Shown here: positions 11,478 through 22,003 of the stretch, piece by piece
Numbering within the stretch: the first letter of the stretch is position 1
Layout of the letters: the number at the start of each line of letters is the position of its first letter
Notes under the pieces: model-generated
What the model was told of the DNA's origin: nothing
Seen by the model: the letters and a program-made list of their open reading frames with translations, nothing else
The model's database searches: none
DNA from: Trichobilharzia szidati
Lineage: Eukaryota > Platyhelminthes > Trematoda > Strigeidida > Schistosomatidae
Direction: 5' to 3'
Assembly (NCBI GenBank): GCA_944472155.2
Contig: OX235277.1
Span: forward strand, 23,198,804 to 23,262,803
Length of the DNA: 64,000 nucleotides
Position numbers and translations under genes: made by a program

Positions 11478-12230
11478 CTGAAATAGAATTTTAAGAAATT
11501 AGAATACAATTTTTATTGGATGAAGCTTTCATGTTAACGATTGTTCAACAAATATGCAAATTAGGTTATCCATAATTTCAAACTGTCCACAGATATACAG
11601 AGTGCAAACACTCGTTTTCAAGGGATCTTTCATTGAAATACTCCTAATTAATTAATGCTATGTTGGTGTGACACAGACAATAGGTTCCAACCAAAAATTT
11701 TATTTTCACATTAAGATTCATTGTATTTGTCTGTGTTAACGCCTGCATACTATTCACATAGTTCAGTAAGACATTAGCCGCAGAATACTCTATGTGTATT
11801 TGAACATTCCATTTCATGTCGTTTGATGTAAACCAAAATCACACACCCAGTGAGTGGATGAAGAATATAAACCGTATAGAAATAATAAATCGCTGTCTGA
11901 TAACTCGGAAATATACCTTGGCTTCCGCGTCTTGCCCCCTCCCCGCTCTTACAAAGCTATCAACAATTTGAAATTAAAATCAGTGAGGGATACAAGTTGA
12001 TTTTTGTGAAAATATCAGCACACATACACACGCACACAACCCCACAATGCAATGCACGCGAATCCGAAAGAAAACAGAGTTCCACTTCCCTGTGCAGTGC
12101 AGTGCAGTGTAAACTAACCCTCTTTGATGTGAACCATATTAGCGTGTGAAATAATCACAAAAAAACAGCAGTCAAACTGCTTCTACACTCATATGGCTGA
12201 AACAGTAAAGATTATTCATTGTCAACTCAC

Positions 12231-12287
12231 TTCTCTGGGAGTCGAACCAATCAATAGCCCTAATCGTCTGCATCTCAGCAATTCCAC
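12231..12287 (-). CDS. candidate 57 nt symmetric exon, unit a
   Basis: The acceptor TATTTTCTGTTTAG and donor GTGAGT are among the strongest splice signals in the window. The 57 nt are open in phase 0 (VELLRCRRLGLLIGSTPRE) and phase 1 (GIAEMQTIRAIDWFDSQR). The partner is 10268-10330. Phase 1 is favoured by the weak similarity between the two copies. Confidence 0.42.
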
Positions 12288-12615
12288 CTAAACAGAAAAT
12301 ATAAAATGATGAATGCAGATTAGCAGAAAGAGACCTCTGCATCCTCCAGCTGAAATACATCTTTTTATCGACGTATTAGTTTGCAAGAAAGTGCATCATT
12401 TCAAGTTTGCTGAATTCATTATTGTACACGCATACACAGGTACCGACCAATAATGCAATACAACTTCATTGAATGGAAATGCATAACTGACAGAATAACT
12501 ACGCGAACAATAATAAGAATACATACTGGATGAGAATGTGGAGCATTAAAATCAGTGAATACCCATGCGCTCGCTTTTCATACCCATTTTCAGTCATATC
12601 ACGGAAAACACTCAC

Positions 12616-12816
12616 CTGTCTAGAACACATTCATAGTGATCATGATATGTGAAAGTGTGTTGCTCAGTAAAGACTGAATCATCAATCAGTCGAGACACTA
12701 GTTCATTGAGTGAGACTTCTTAGCATGACAATGAATAGTCGCTTCAGCGTCTCCCGGATTGCTTCTCTGGTAACTGTGAATAACACACTGTGTTGAATGA
12801 GAATCGACTGTAACAG
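12616..12816 (-). CDS. conserved exon block, unit a copy
   Basis: From a CAG acceptor above 12816 the minus strand reads LLQSILIQHSVLFTVTRE, AIRETLKRLFIVMLRSLTQ, then TGA at 12703. Offset by one base, a second frame is open from 12719 to a GTGAGTG donor below 12616 and reads EVSLNELVSRLIDDSV, FTEQHTFTYHDHYECVLDR. Both frames are preserved in unit b. Possible explanations are a shared old frameshift joining two parts of one domain, a tiny intron (a GTCTCA site to GATTCAG is 43 nt here, but unit b lacks the GT), or two alternative exons. The protein looks globular and conserved, but I do not recognise it. Confidence 0.42.
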
Positions 12817-12901
12817 CTGACTCACTCCACACCACTCAACAAGCTACTGAAGCTTATGGAAATACTGATACCAAACTAGTCTACATTATGTCTACTCTCA
12901 C

Positions 12902-13084
12902 CCTTGCTCTTAGAGCTGTGAGTGTGTGTCTGTGTGTTTGTGGATCTCCACGCCGACTGCAGAAACGAATTTCTCGTAGGTTTTGTCTCCTCGATGATGA
13001 TTGATGCATTTTGCTACCGCTGTTGTTCTTGTTGTTGTTGTCGGTGATGGTGGTGGTGTTGATGTAGGTGGTTGTGTTGGTCAA
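12902..13084 (-). CDS. candidate exon: T/N-rich run plus basic segment
   Basis: The minus strand runs from an ATG at 13084 through a Thr/Asn-rich low-complexity stretch made by the GTT/GGT repeat, into SGSKMHQSSSRRQNLREIRF, CSRRGDPQTHRHTLTALRAR. It ends in phase 0 at a GTGAGAG donor. The next block (12816 downward) starts in phase 0 after CAG, so the two can be spliced in frame. Near-identity with unit b over the basic segment suggests constraint. The ATG is only the first in frame and need not be a start codon. Confidence 0.4.
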
Positions 13085-13186
13085 GTATGTTTGTTTCCTT
13101 TGTCATCTATGTGTTCTGAATTGTTCTTTACTTGACTGGCACTTTTCTTTGGCAGTTGGTCTTTTTCGGCATATGTTTATTTCTAA

Positions 13187-13358
13187 TTATTTGTAGACCA
13201 TTCGTGAAGTGCAATTTTCATGGTATTTCCCGTCAAACTGTCGCATATATGGCATGTCGTCTTTCAGCCCAACACAGTTTACAATACCCTCGGAAGTATT
13301 TGGTGCATACTCAGCATTCATACTACCTCTTCTGCTGTCACTGATGAATACAACACCC
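13187..13358 (-). CDS. possible terminal exon, minus strand
   Basis: A very good acceptor (AATTTTTGTTTCAG) precedes a 56-codon open segment in phase 2 that ends at TAA. It reads VVFISDSRRGSMNAEYAP, NTSEGIVNCVGLKDDM, PYMRQFDGKYHENC and TSRMVYK. Length, composition and an NCT glycosylation-type site look like a secreted or surface protein end. There is no ATG long enough to show it in a simple open-frame scan. No family is recognised and there is no duplicate here. It lies just upstream, in minus-strand sense, of unit a. Confidence 0.35.
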
Positions 13359-13988
13359 CTGAAACAAAAATTTACCTATAGCTGATTAGATGATTCTAAT
13401 TTACTTTGACGTTCTCGATGTATGGAAATTTATCAGGCTATACATAACTTCGACAATATAACACAGTATTAGTAATAGTAATACGATTATTTCAAACAGT
13501 GCTTTCAGTACAAATATGCGATTTCCAGCATGTTGTACAGTATTGCATGTACCTTTCTCATTATATGAGTAATATTTAAGAAAGAGGGTGGCATTTAAAT
13601 TGATGGAATTGTTCAATGATAAAATGAATACCAAAATAAAATGACTTGGAAATACTAACGACAATACGACAATGAAAATAAAATGAGACCAATATTTATC
13701 ACAGGCCTAAATATACCACTGATTCGGCGGTTCAGCAGTACAATGCTCGCTAAACACGCCACACGTGGTCTGTGACTCTATACACCGTCACAGATGCACT
13801 CGTACACCTGTTCAGGCAGATGCTACGTTCAGCAGAGAGGGAAATCTGTGTGTGAGGCTAGTAACCACATGCTGTGAAACATAAAACCACTGCGACTGGA
13901 ACTTCAGAGCTCAAGATGGCAGCTATTTGTTTCACCCGAATTATAAAGGAACAAAATCAAGATATGTGTAAAATAGATCAATGCTTAC

Positions 13989-14000
13989 CCCTTTGTATAT
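13989..14000 (-). CDS. possible 12 nt micro-exon
   Basis: Acceptor TGTACATTCAG, donor GTAAGC, 12 nt between them, open in phase 1 (IQR plus split codons). Such short segments arise by chance, so it is listed only because it lies in line with the neighbouring exon candidates and in the same phase as the exon above it (14420-14506). Confidence 0.2.
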
Positions 14001-14419
14001 CTGAATGTACAAGCAGTGGAACGACAATAGTTATCAGGAAGACTGTGCACTGATTCATCATGTTTATGTTTGATCATTCAATTCACGAGTATTTATACTA
14101 GTGCTGAAATTCAGATGTCTGTGAGCACAGTATAATCCTCGATTGTGGTTGGCCGATTCAATCTGTCTTACTTTATTTCACATCTTGACTGGATTCTGAA
14201 TGAAGTGATACCCACGTTTGATCAAATAACAATTTGTGTGCGCCAATCATAGAAGAGAGAATCAGCAGAGTGAAGTGAGAGTGACTTCAGTTTTGCAAAT
14301 ATTTTGGAGCACTTCATATGTTATAATTCAATCGCGCAGACAAGTAAAAGAAGACGTTGAAGAAGAGATATTCATTTCTGCTCACACATAAACCACTTTT
14401 GAAATGTTTCCACACTCAC

Positions 14420-14506
14420 TTTGAGACACTGAATCAGCTTCTCCTCTTAACAGGTGAATACGTAGAATAGCACACGGTGTATTCATTCCAACGCCACATA
14501 CAATCA
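14420..14506 (-). CDS. candidate 87 nt symmetric exon
   Basis: A GTGAGTG donor follows it. Upstream is a long pyrimidine-rich tract ending in ACAAG; a CAG at 14550 would instead extend the exon to 130 nt. The frame reads IVCGVGMNTPCAILRIH then LLRGEADSVSQ, phase 1 in and out for the 87 nt version. The longer version adds LISFLIRLPCVGRQV. The composition is protein-like and the frame is open well beyond the exon. No family is recognised. Confidence 0.35.
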
Positions 14507-14797
14507 CTTGTCGACCAACACAGGGAAGACGAATTAAAAAAGAAATCAGCTGTTTCAAATCAGGTGTTGTTGAATTAGGTGTCATATTCTGAATGCTGTA
14601 GAAAGTTACATAGTGTCTTAAGGCGAATCATGAATTTGGCACACAAACGGAATATGCCGCATATTGGAATACTGACAAATAAAATACTTAGTAAGGTTCA
14701 AACATATCACTACCAACATGATCACACCGTTGCTTATTGTAAACAACATGTGGGATTAAAGTGACACTACAACCCCCTGCACAAAAATCATACTCAC

Positions 14798-14820
14798 TGT
14801 TTATCCGACTCATGCGATCT
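14798..14820 (-). CDS. possible 23 nt micro-exon
   Basis: Strong acceptor (GTATTTTCTCAG) and donor (GTGAGTATG) bound 23 nt. It is open from phase 2 to phase 1 (DRMSRIN), which would join in frame to the exon at 14420-14506, and from phase 0 to phase 2. Confidence 0.25.
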
Positions 14821-14829
14821 CTGAGAAAA

Positions 14830-16120
14830 TACAAATCTCCATCGTGACGTTGGTATTGACTGGTGTGAGTATTGTGGAAAGTAGTCGTCTAACCGATTAC
14901 ACTGGACATCCATTTTACTGTCAAAACAAAATAATCTGAGAGGATGATAACAGCACTTGTATTAACATAAGTTTCGTCGTAATAACTGGTCGTGTCATAG
15001 TCGGTGAACACAGATTGCCTTCTCATTCTCACTTGATGAGATGTGAGGTGAAATGCGTTTTCGGTAATATTGCCATGGCGGTGATGGTGAGCTGATAAAT
15101 TTTACTGGAATTATGCACTAAGCCTGTTTGTTTCTGGCCATATACAATTTGTTATCTAGTGTGAAGAGCATGATGGTTACGAAAGAAATCTGCCTTGTGT
15201 GTACAGATGGAAAATTGACAAAGTCATCTCGCAGATGTCACTATGAGATCATTCACGTTTTCATTTCACGCACTTTCCGCATGCTGATGATGTGAACCAG
15301 CAAGAGTATTGCAGAGAATTTATTTCGTAATCAATAAATTCATACTATTACTATGTTCCTCATGGCATTTGGCAACAGAAGCTATAGCAAGCAATCAGCA
15401 ATATTAATTAATCAGGTGAATCATTTCTTACATGTCTATCGGCTTTAGTAGAGTCTCTTATTTCTGCTCAGATTTCTTCCAATCTCTTCAGATGTCTTCA
15501 AATAACTTCAGGTATAGCCTCTGTATTATTACAGTATCTGTATTATTTCCTTCCATAAATCTGGTCCTGAATAGACGAAATCACAGTCGAAATAATTTAC
15601 TTCCAGTGCACAGTTCTGTTGTTAATTTTCAGCTTTGATGGAAAGTATGAAGGACTATCATCTCATGTAGTTAAGAAGACACAAGTTAAGAGACAGATAT
15701 CTTCCTTTAATAGCTTCACTTCGAAGCTGTTCAATTATGCCATTGGGTGTTTATGTATTCAGCCCAGGTTGACATCACACGTGAGAGGTTTCTGTCAGTA
15801 GCAAGGCAACAGGGGGAATCAACGTGTATGAGTAACAACTACGATTGTGAAGGTGAGAATAATCAGAGGTAATCAAGAGGACTGACAACTCAACAACCAA
15901 GTGAGGAATAACGGTTTGGAAATGGTCGATATGAGAAACAAGGGGAGGATGGATTGCAAATGAGTTGCGAATACATAAAACGGACTACATTGAGCTTATT
16001 GTACAGTTACCAAGCGGAGCGAAGAAGGAAGGAGATAAGAATTTTGCACCAAGGCCATGTTAGTAAGAAAGGCTTGACAAAATGTTTGTGAACACAAATT
16101 TCAGGTTTCTCCCCAAGCAC
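14830..16120. other. no recognisable gene
   Basis: Short open frames only (for example 15432-15638 and 15619-15801). No domain, repeat copy or convincing splice pair was found. Confidence 0.4.
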
Positions 16121-16124
16121 TTTT

Positions 16125-16348
16125 GTTATTCCTTCATGTTCTCAGTGGAACATGGGGCTTCAAGCTAGAGGCTTGAAGTTTATGCAGCAGGGTTCAACTT
16201 ACAGGATCGGGTTGCTAGCCACATGCCCAAACCTTCCTCTTCATCAGGTTAGCTTTATTACTCGCTGAGTGAGGTAAAGGAGTGCGCCGGCCGGAAATGG
16301 ACCCGCGGACCATATGCATGGTCGGCGAGCCTCCTAATCGCTATGAAA
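16125..16348 (-). mobile_element. SINE-1 with RTE-like tail
   Basis: Reading the minus strand from 16348, the GGCGTCGG head and a GGTCC-x-x-GGGTCCATTTCC B-box-like region form a tRNA-type promoter, followed by the GCGCACTCC pairing arm. The body ends in CTTGAAGCCCCATGTTCCA then AACATGAAGGAATAA. The same tail occurs at 63.69-63.73 kb and resembles the 3' end of the RTE LINE at 34.07 kb. This pattern is expected for a SINE copied by an RTE element. Confidence 0.65.
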
Positions 16349-17822
16349 CCGACGCCCCCCCAAAAAAATATGGAACTCTTCACGGTTTTGAGTGTCATAT
16401 TTGCGCAGGGGCCATGCTTATCTTCCCTGTATCGTTCCAATTTTAGTATATGTACCGCCAAAGCGAGCACACATACTCAAGCACTGATTGGGTTCATTTG
16501 CACGATTAGAATGCAGGTGAAATCACCTCGAACTACATGGTCATTGAATTTGCAAATATTAGGATCTCGTATTTGGCGTTTTTAATGAATGAGAGTGTGT
16601 GTGAAGAAGATGAGGTGTAGAGATGTAGCATCGAACCTCCTTCGAATTGATATCAACAGGCCGCATTGCAGAACTCCACTAATTGTACCTCTCTTGAATT
16701 TCAGATTTATACTTAGTCGTTTCTCCGCCACATCCAGGTGTTGATTCGGATAAGTCTGAGTCTTTGGAATAACGTCACTACTCCGTATTTCTTTAAGTTT
16801 ATTTGATAATCTCAGAACATTATTGTGTGGTGGTTATAGCACCATTCAGATTATTTGAGGCGAATAACTTATACAGGTAGAATTAAGTTGCCATTAGAAT
16901 GATACTAGTAAATAAAGAATATAAATTATGAAGGCGAACGTATTCTCTACTGATTCAGGCTGGCCAGAAGCAAAGATATACTCGTAGTTCGACAGTTGAC
17001 CGTTCTCATTTACATTTTGACAAACACGTTAGTAAATGTTCCAGTGTGCGACTCGAAACAGAGCTGCTTGTAAAGGCTACGGACTAAGTTCTACAAATCA
17101 AGTCAACTTGTTGACAAAAACGTAAAGTTGCCAAAGTAAAAAGTAAAACTCGAAGACTCCTGTCTCCACGTTTCCATCGGGCTCATTTGCACGTGTAAGT
17201 TGATTCGGTTGATATATGAACATCAGCAAGATTGACGAGAATCTCACACTCCAGAAATTTGTAAATCAGTAGGCAGAACGGAGTATTTTCTGAAGACTAG
17301 GATCTAACACAAATCACCAATTCATTCATATCAAATCGTCTCCAGATTATTTCCATTCACATTCATTCATCCATCCATTCGTCTAGCAATTCATCGGTTC
17401 ATTCATACATTCATGGTTTCGTTCATTTCGACGTATTATGAAAGAGAAAGGAAAGCTGTGTGAGTGTAGATAGTGTGAGTGAACTGAAACAGAGCTACGG
17501 AGCTGAAACTCCAAGAAATAATACAAGCAACGCAAACAAAACAGCGAGCAAGCGATAGAGTAATCTTCGTGAAAATCCAGTGGAACGGAGAGAATGAGAA
17601 AAACGATGTAGAAAAATTCGAGTTGAATACAATAAATGTGGTCAGTCTGCATATGGAAATCTGAATGTGAAATAACTGCATAAAAAGGAGACTATTGAAA
17701 ATAAAGCAAATGTTTTCTACGCATATTACATAAACGACAGAAATAATGAGAATAAACTGGCGTTCATTTTGGTGGTAATGAACACATTGAGAGATTTACC
17801 AATGTGACACCACTTTTTCTCA

Positions 17823-17884
17823 TTAACCGACATTCCTTCGATGACCTGAATCTTCCGATAACACAAAACATTGACTGATAATAT
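17823..17884 (-). CDS. conserved terminal exon, copy 1
   Basis: Acceptor GACTTTTCTCTTCAG is followed by 62 nt in phase 1 reading IISQCFVLSEDSGHRRNVG and a TAA stop. The same 19 residues recur in copy 2 (one change, D to C) and copy 3. This is the best conserved piece of the array, while surrounding DNA has drifted. The end of a short secreted or surface peptide is plausible. The first exon candidate (18325-18493) ends in phase 1, so the two join in frame. Confidence 0.5.
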
Positions 17885-18079
17885 CTGAAGAGAAAAGTCT
17901 TTCTATCTATTGTATCAATGTACATCATTATTTAGAATAATACTGATAATAATATTACTGATAATATTGATAACATTGTTATTACAGGAACTTGAATATC
18001 TCAACTAATTTTCTGGCATCTGAGTGAATATTCTCACTGCTCATTACAGTGATTCACTCAGACATTCACGCATACGGAG

Positions 18080-18187
18080 TTAGAGAGAGACAGATACACC
18101 ACATTGATGGTCCCATTGATGCCAATTAATTTTTCCAACAGAGAAACAGCACAAAGTGTTAACATGATTCACACGAATGCTAAATAC
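18080..18187 (-). CDS. possible alternative terminal exon, copy 1
   Basis: After a TGATTATTTTCAG acceptor, phase 0 reads VFSIRVNHVNTLCCFSVGKI and further to TAA at 18080. The related block at 18883-19020 reads VLCIRVNHVNTLCCFCVGNL and continues to a stop. The shared Cys pattern is suggestive, but the phase does not match the first exon, so this may be an ancestral or alternative exon. Confidence 0.25.
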   Translation of the reverse strand, partial: VFSIRVNHVNTLCCFSVGKINWHQWDHQCGVSVSL

Positions 18188-18324
18188 CTGAAAATAATCA
18201 GACCGAATGATGGCGTGTAATTAATAATAATCATGATTATTATTTTTAGTTGCGTTATACCTGAAGCAGTAATTTTGATACCGTGTACGTCTCAGTATTC
18301 TGTACCATGTCACATCCAATTTAC

Positions 18325-18493
18325 TCGATAACAGCAGAATAAATGCGAGGTAATATTGCAGGGTAGTGAGTGACAGCATGGTTGTGTTAGCAGGTAAAAT
18401 GAAATCAAAATTATTCAACATGAGTAAACTAGTGATCAAAATGTTAGTCGGTAAAATTTTAAGCAAGTTAATTGAAACTCTATCAGCATACAT
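18325..18493 (-). CDS. candidate first exon with hydrophobic leader, copy 1
   Basis: From ATG at 18493 the minus strand reads MYADRVSINLLKILPTNIL then ITSLLMLNNFDFILPANTT, a hydrophobic N-terminal region that could serve as a signal peptide. A GTAAAT donor ends it in phase 1 after 169 nt. The copy at 21831-22003 keeps INLL-x-ILPTNILITSLLML. The plus strand is open over the same stretch (KLFNMSKLVIKMLVGKIL), so the coding strand is inferred from the orientation of the conserved terminal exon. Confidence 0.35.
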
Positions 18494-18882
18494 CAGAAAG
18501 AGGAGAGAACTGAAGAGTCAATTGTTTGCTAATAACAACGTAGGTCATATCTGAATCACAGAGGACGTGGGCGAAATAGAGCATTGCTGAATTTTGTGCT
18601 GGGTTAGTATTTTCCAATTACTTCTAGTCCCGTCTAATGGGATGTAAAGGTGTTGTCAAATAGGGTAACCACTGGATGCTTGTTTATCGACAGCGGTCGC
18701 CAATGACGAACAAGTTGATTGCGTGAGGTATTCGATCGTGTGAAACTTAGAAGTAGACGTAAGAATACGAGTGAAAGTACAATCAATTCTTCTGTAATAA
18801 CATTCATTGATAGACCTAGAACAGAATATTGTTTTCCTACAATGAAGGAAAACAACTTCCTGCCTTTCATTGTGTTTTGGAA

Positions 18883-19020
18883 TCAAAGTCGATATCTGTG
18901 CCTAGTGATTGATCGATTCTGAGATTCCTGGCAAAAAGTCCCATTGATGTATATGCCAATTAAATTCCCAACACAGAAACAGCACAAAGTGTTGACATGA
19001 TTCACACGAATGCACAATAC
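18883..19020 (-). CDS. possible Cys-rich terminal exon, partial extra copy
   Basis: Acceptor CTGATTATTTTCAG, then phase 0 reads VLCIRVNHVNTLCCFCVGNL, IGIYINGTFCQESQ and on to TGA at 18883. Five cysteines and an NGT site suggest an extracellular peptide. The block duplicates 18.10-18.19 kb. No matching first exon was found for this copy. Confidence 0.3.
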   Translation of the reverse strand, partial: VLCIRVNHVNTLCCFCVGNLIGIYINGTFCQESQNRSITRHRYRL

Positions 19021-20457
19021 CTGAAAATAATCAGACTGAATGATTCTCATCCACTCCAAAGTCATGTGGATGAGAAGGAAGAGAAACTCTGTCAATTGTG
19101 AAATATCAGATGAATTGAACTACCGTCTGTTTTCGTCCAAAATGAATATCAATATTCCTGACTACGTTGTCCGTAGTGTTTTATAATTCTCGAATGTGTC
19201 GCTCGGAGACAGAGACAGCAAAAGAGAATGACGAAGATGCCGACTGGAAATCTGCATAGAATACCAGGAAACTGTAGAAGACACAAGTGAAATCTGAAAG
19301 CAATATAAGAATGAAAAGTGTCCATTTAATAATTCCAGCTTACATTTTTTATCAAAAAGGAAAGCTCCGTGTCTGCTTACTTCAGTAGAAACGATCTATT
19401 TGTGGGGTAAATCAAAGGAGAAAATTCATGGAGGTTTCATACGATTTCATCAATAATTAGGCTAAATAGGGAATGGTTGATGAAGTCTATTAAGCTGACA
19501 ATAATGATCAAAATATCTCCTAGTCCGCATTTCTAGATATTGAATCACAAAATATAACCCGAGTAATCCATCATACTGAGAAACACTAAGTAATATTAAT
19601 TTCTCATCTCAGATAATAGACACGAACTTTCAAAACTTCTGTGTGGAAGTATCTGCAGACAATGAGGAATGTGGAACTGTACATCGCTGGTGAAAATTGG
19701 CATGCATGACTACTAGACAAAAGGCATGCGTTACAATATATTTTGAAGATTGCTGTCTCCACGCTTCGCATTCAGCTCATTTACACGTATGAGTTGTGTT
19801 GATCGATGCATGTACATCACACAGATTAACGACAATCTCAAATTTGAGGTGTTCACAAACCAGTGAGCGGAATTGAGGATTCTTCTGGAGGGTATGATCT
19901 GCCACAAATCACACATTCCTTATTGTCAAATCGTCGCCAGCTTATCTTCATTTACATTCACTCATCCTTCAATTCATCCGTCAATCCCTCCATCCATTCA
20001 TTCACTCAACCATTATTCGTTCACTTTGACATGATATGGAGCATGAGACGGGAAGTTGTGTGAGTGTAGACGGTGTGGGTGAAGTGAAGCAGCGCTACAG
20101 TGCTAAATGTTCAAAGAATACATATACAAATCAGTCGAACAAAGGAAGAAGTGAACAAACAAACATGTGAAGAAACAAAAGTGCAAGCGACAGTGGAATC
20201 TTCGTCAAAGTCCAGCGAATGTTAGAGAAGGATTAGGACGCTGTCTAGAAACTCGAGAGAAATTCGCGAAAGGTGGTCAACGTGCATATAAAAACGTGAA
20301 TGTGAAATCAATATGAGAATGATTTCATTGAAAACAAAGCACAGTCTTTGCAACGGATATTATATTAAACCACAGAAACCATAATATCTCGCTTCTGTTC
20401 ATTCAGCTAGTAATAATCTCGTCGTGAGATTTATCAGTGTGTCACCAATATTACTAA

Positions 20458-20519
20458 TTAACCGACATTCCTTCGATGACCTGAACATTCCGATAACACA
20501 AAACATTGACTGATAATAT
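20458..20519 (-). CDS. conserved terminal exon, copy 2
   Basis: Same exon as 17823-17884: acceptor TTTTCTCTTCAG, phase 1, IISQCFVLSECSGHRRNVG, TAA. The region where its first exon should lie (about 21.1 kb by analogy with copies 1 and 3) is occupied by a PLE 3' end, so this copy has probably lost its 5' part. Confidence 0.45.
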
Positions 20520-20739
20520 CTGAAGAGAAAAGTCTTTGTATTTATTCTATGAATATATATAATTATTCAGAATAATAATGATAACATTTCTGTTAATACT
20601 ATCATTGTCTTTATTATTATTATTGCAGAGGTTAGAATATCTCATCTAATTTTCTGGCATCTGAGTGAATAATCTCACTGCTCATTACAGTTCAGAGTGA
20701 CTCCATCACACACTCACACTCACGGAGAAAGAGAGAGAC

Positions 20740-21290
20740 TGATATATTACATCCCACACTATTTACCAATTTTCGTGTGTGTGTGTGTGTGTGGTCACAC
20801 ATACATAGGGAGTAGTAATCGGGCTTTGCATGTGACGGTGGGACAGCATATCCCTAAATAGCTAGAAAAACAAATGAACTGTGAAAAACTAATAGATGCA
20901 GGTGTCAGACTACCAACATCCTCTTTAGCTAAACATCTAATAGAGATCAATCATAAGATTGATGTCAACTCAGCCTTTAAGTTCTTCTATAAAAACGGTC
21001 AAGAGCGCTTATTGAAATACGCCGAAGCTAAAGCGATTCATAACCTTACTTCCCCCTGTATATTCAGAAACAATTTATTATTACTCTTAACCTACCTTGG
21101 TAACCCTAATTTGATTGAATCCCCAAACGTTGTATAAATCAGTCTTAAATCCTTTTATTGTCACTTTGTATAACTTAACATTTTCATATATATTTCGACT
21201 TGACACGTAAATGTGTGATCAGATTGTTCGAAATGTATAGCGCAATGTATAGGTAGTCATGATCACACTTTTATTAGTTTTATCACTGTG
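20740..21290 (+). pseudogene. PLE family C 3' end with GIY-YIG tail
   Basis: A GT microsatellite at 20777-20795 is followed by GHTYIGSSNRALHV (the YIG core), a stop, then EKQMNCEKLIDAG, SLAKHLIEINHKIDVNSAF, NGQERLLKYAEAKAIHNL. This is the C-terminal half of a PLE GIY-YIG endonuclease with an in-frame stop. The 3' UTR ends in the TGTGATCAGATTGTTCGAAA block and hairpin shared with 5.7, 39.98 and 44.4 kb. It interrupts the tandem gene array. Confidence 0.7.
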
Positions 21291-21306
21291 ACACCACTAG
21301 TTCTAA

Positions 21307-21366
21307 TTAACCGACATTCCTTCGATGACCTGAATCTTCCGATAACACAAACGATTGACTGATAAC
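21307..21366 (-). CDS. conserved terminal exon, copy 3
   Basis: Reads VISQSFVLSEDSGHRRNVG and TAA, as in copies 1 and 2. The acceptor is altered here (TTTCTTCACAAG instead of CTCTTCAG), so splicing may be shifted or lost. It lies 696 bp downstream of its first-exon candidate, against 670 bp in copy 1. Confidence 0.4.
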   Translation of the reverse strand, partial: VISQSFVLSEDSGHRRNVG

Positions 21367-21830
21367 TTGTGAAGAAATCCGCCTTTGTATTTATTGTATT
21401 AGTATATACCATTGTTCAGAATACTAATGATAATATTACTGTTGACATTTTCATTTTCTTTATTATAATTATTAATATTAGTAATATAATTACAGAGTGT
21501 AGAATATTTCACCTAATTATCAGGCACCTTAGTGAATAGTCTCACTGCTCATTACAGTTCACAGTGTCTCACTCACACGCACTCGGAGAGAGAGAAAGAG
21601 AGAGACAGATGTACATTGAATGCAACACATTCACTGTCTCGCTGTCCAGTGTACAATGCACACACGCTCTCTCTACTAAGCCAAACACATTTTCGGGCAA
21701 TACGATGAAATATATGACTGCGTGTAATTAATAATAATCATGATTATTATTTTTGTGGCCTTATACCTGGAGCAGTGAACTTGACGCTGTGTAAGTCTCA
21801 GTATTCTGTACCATGTCACATCCAATTTAC

Positions 21831-22003
21831 TCGACAACATGAAAATCAATGCGAGATACTATTGCAGGATAGTCAGTGACAGACAGCATGGTTGTATTAG
21901 CAGTGACAAGCAAATGAAAATTATTCAACATGAGTAAACTAGTGATCAGAATGTTAGTCGGTAAAATTGTGAGTAAGTTAATTGAAACTGTGTCACCATA
22001 CAT
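21831..22003 (-). CDS. candidate first exon, copy 3
   Basis: From ATG at 22003 the reading is MYGDTVSINLLTILPTNIL, ITSLLMLNNFHLLVTANTT, ending at the same GTAAATTGG donor as copy 1 but in phase 2 rather than 1, so small indels separate the copies. An upstream in-frame ATG at 22042 would add MAKQKLHKPILLV. Confidence 0.3.

Larger units (their letters stand above)
10980..13090. repeat. tandem duplication, unit a
   Basis: Second unit of the duplication described at 9430-10930. It is longer because of about 600 bp of extra sequence, mainly between the first two exon-like blocks. Both units carry their candidate exons in the same order and on the same (minus) strand. Confidence 0.75.
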
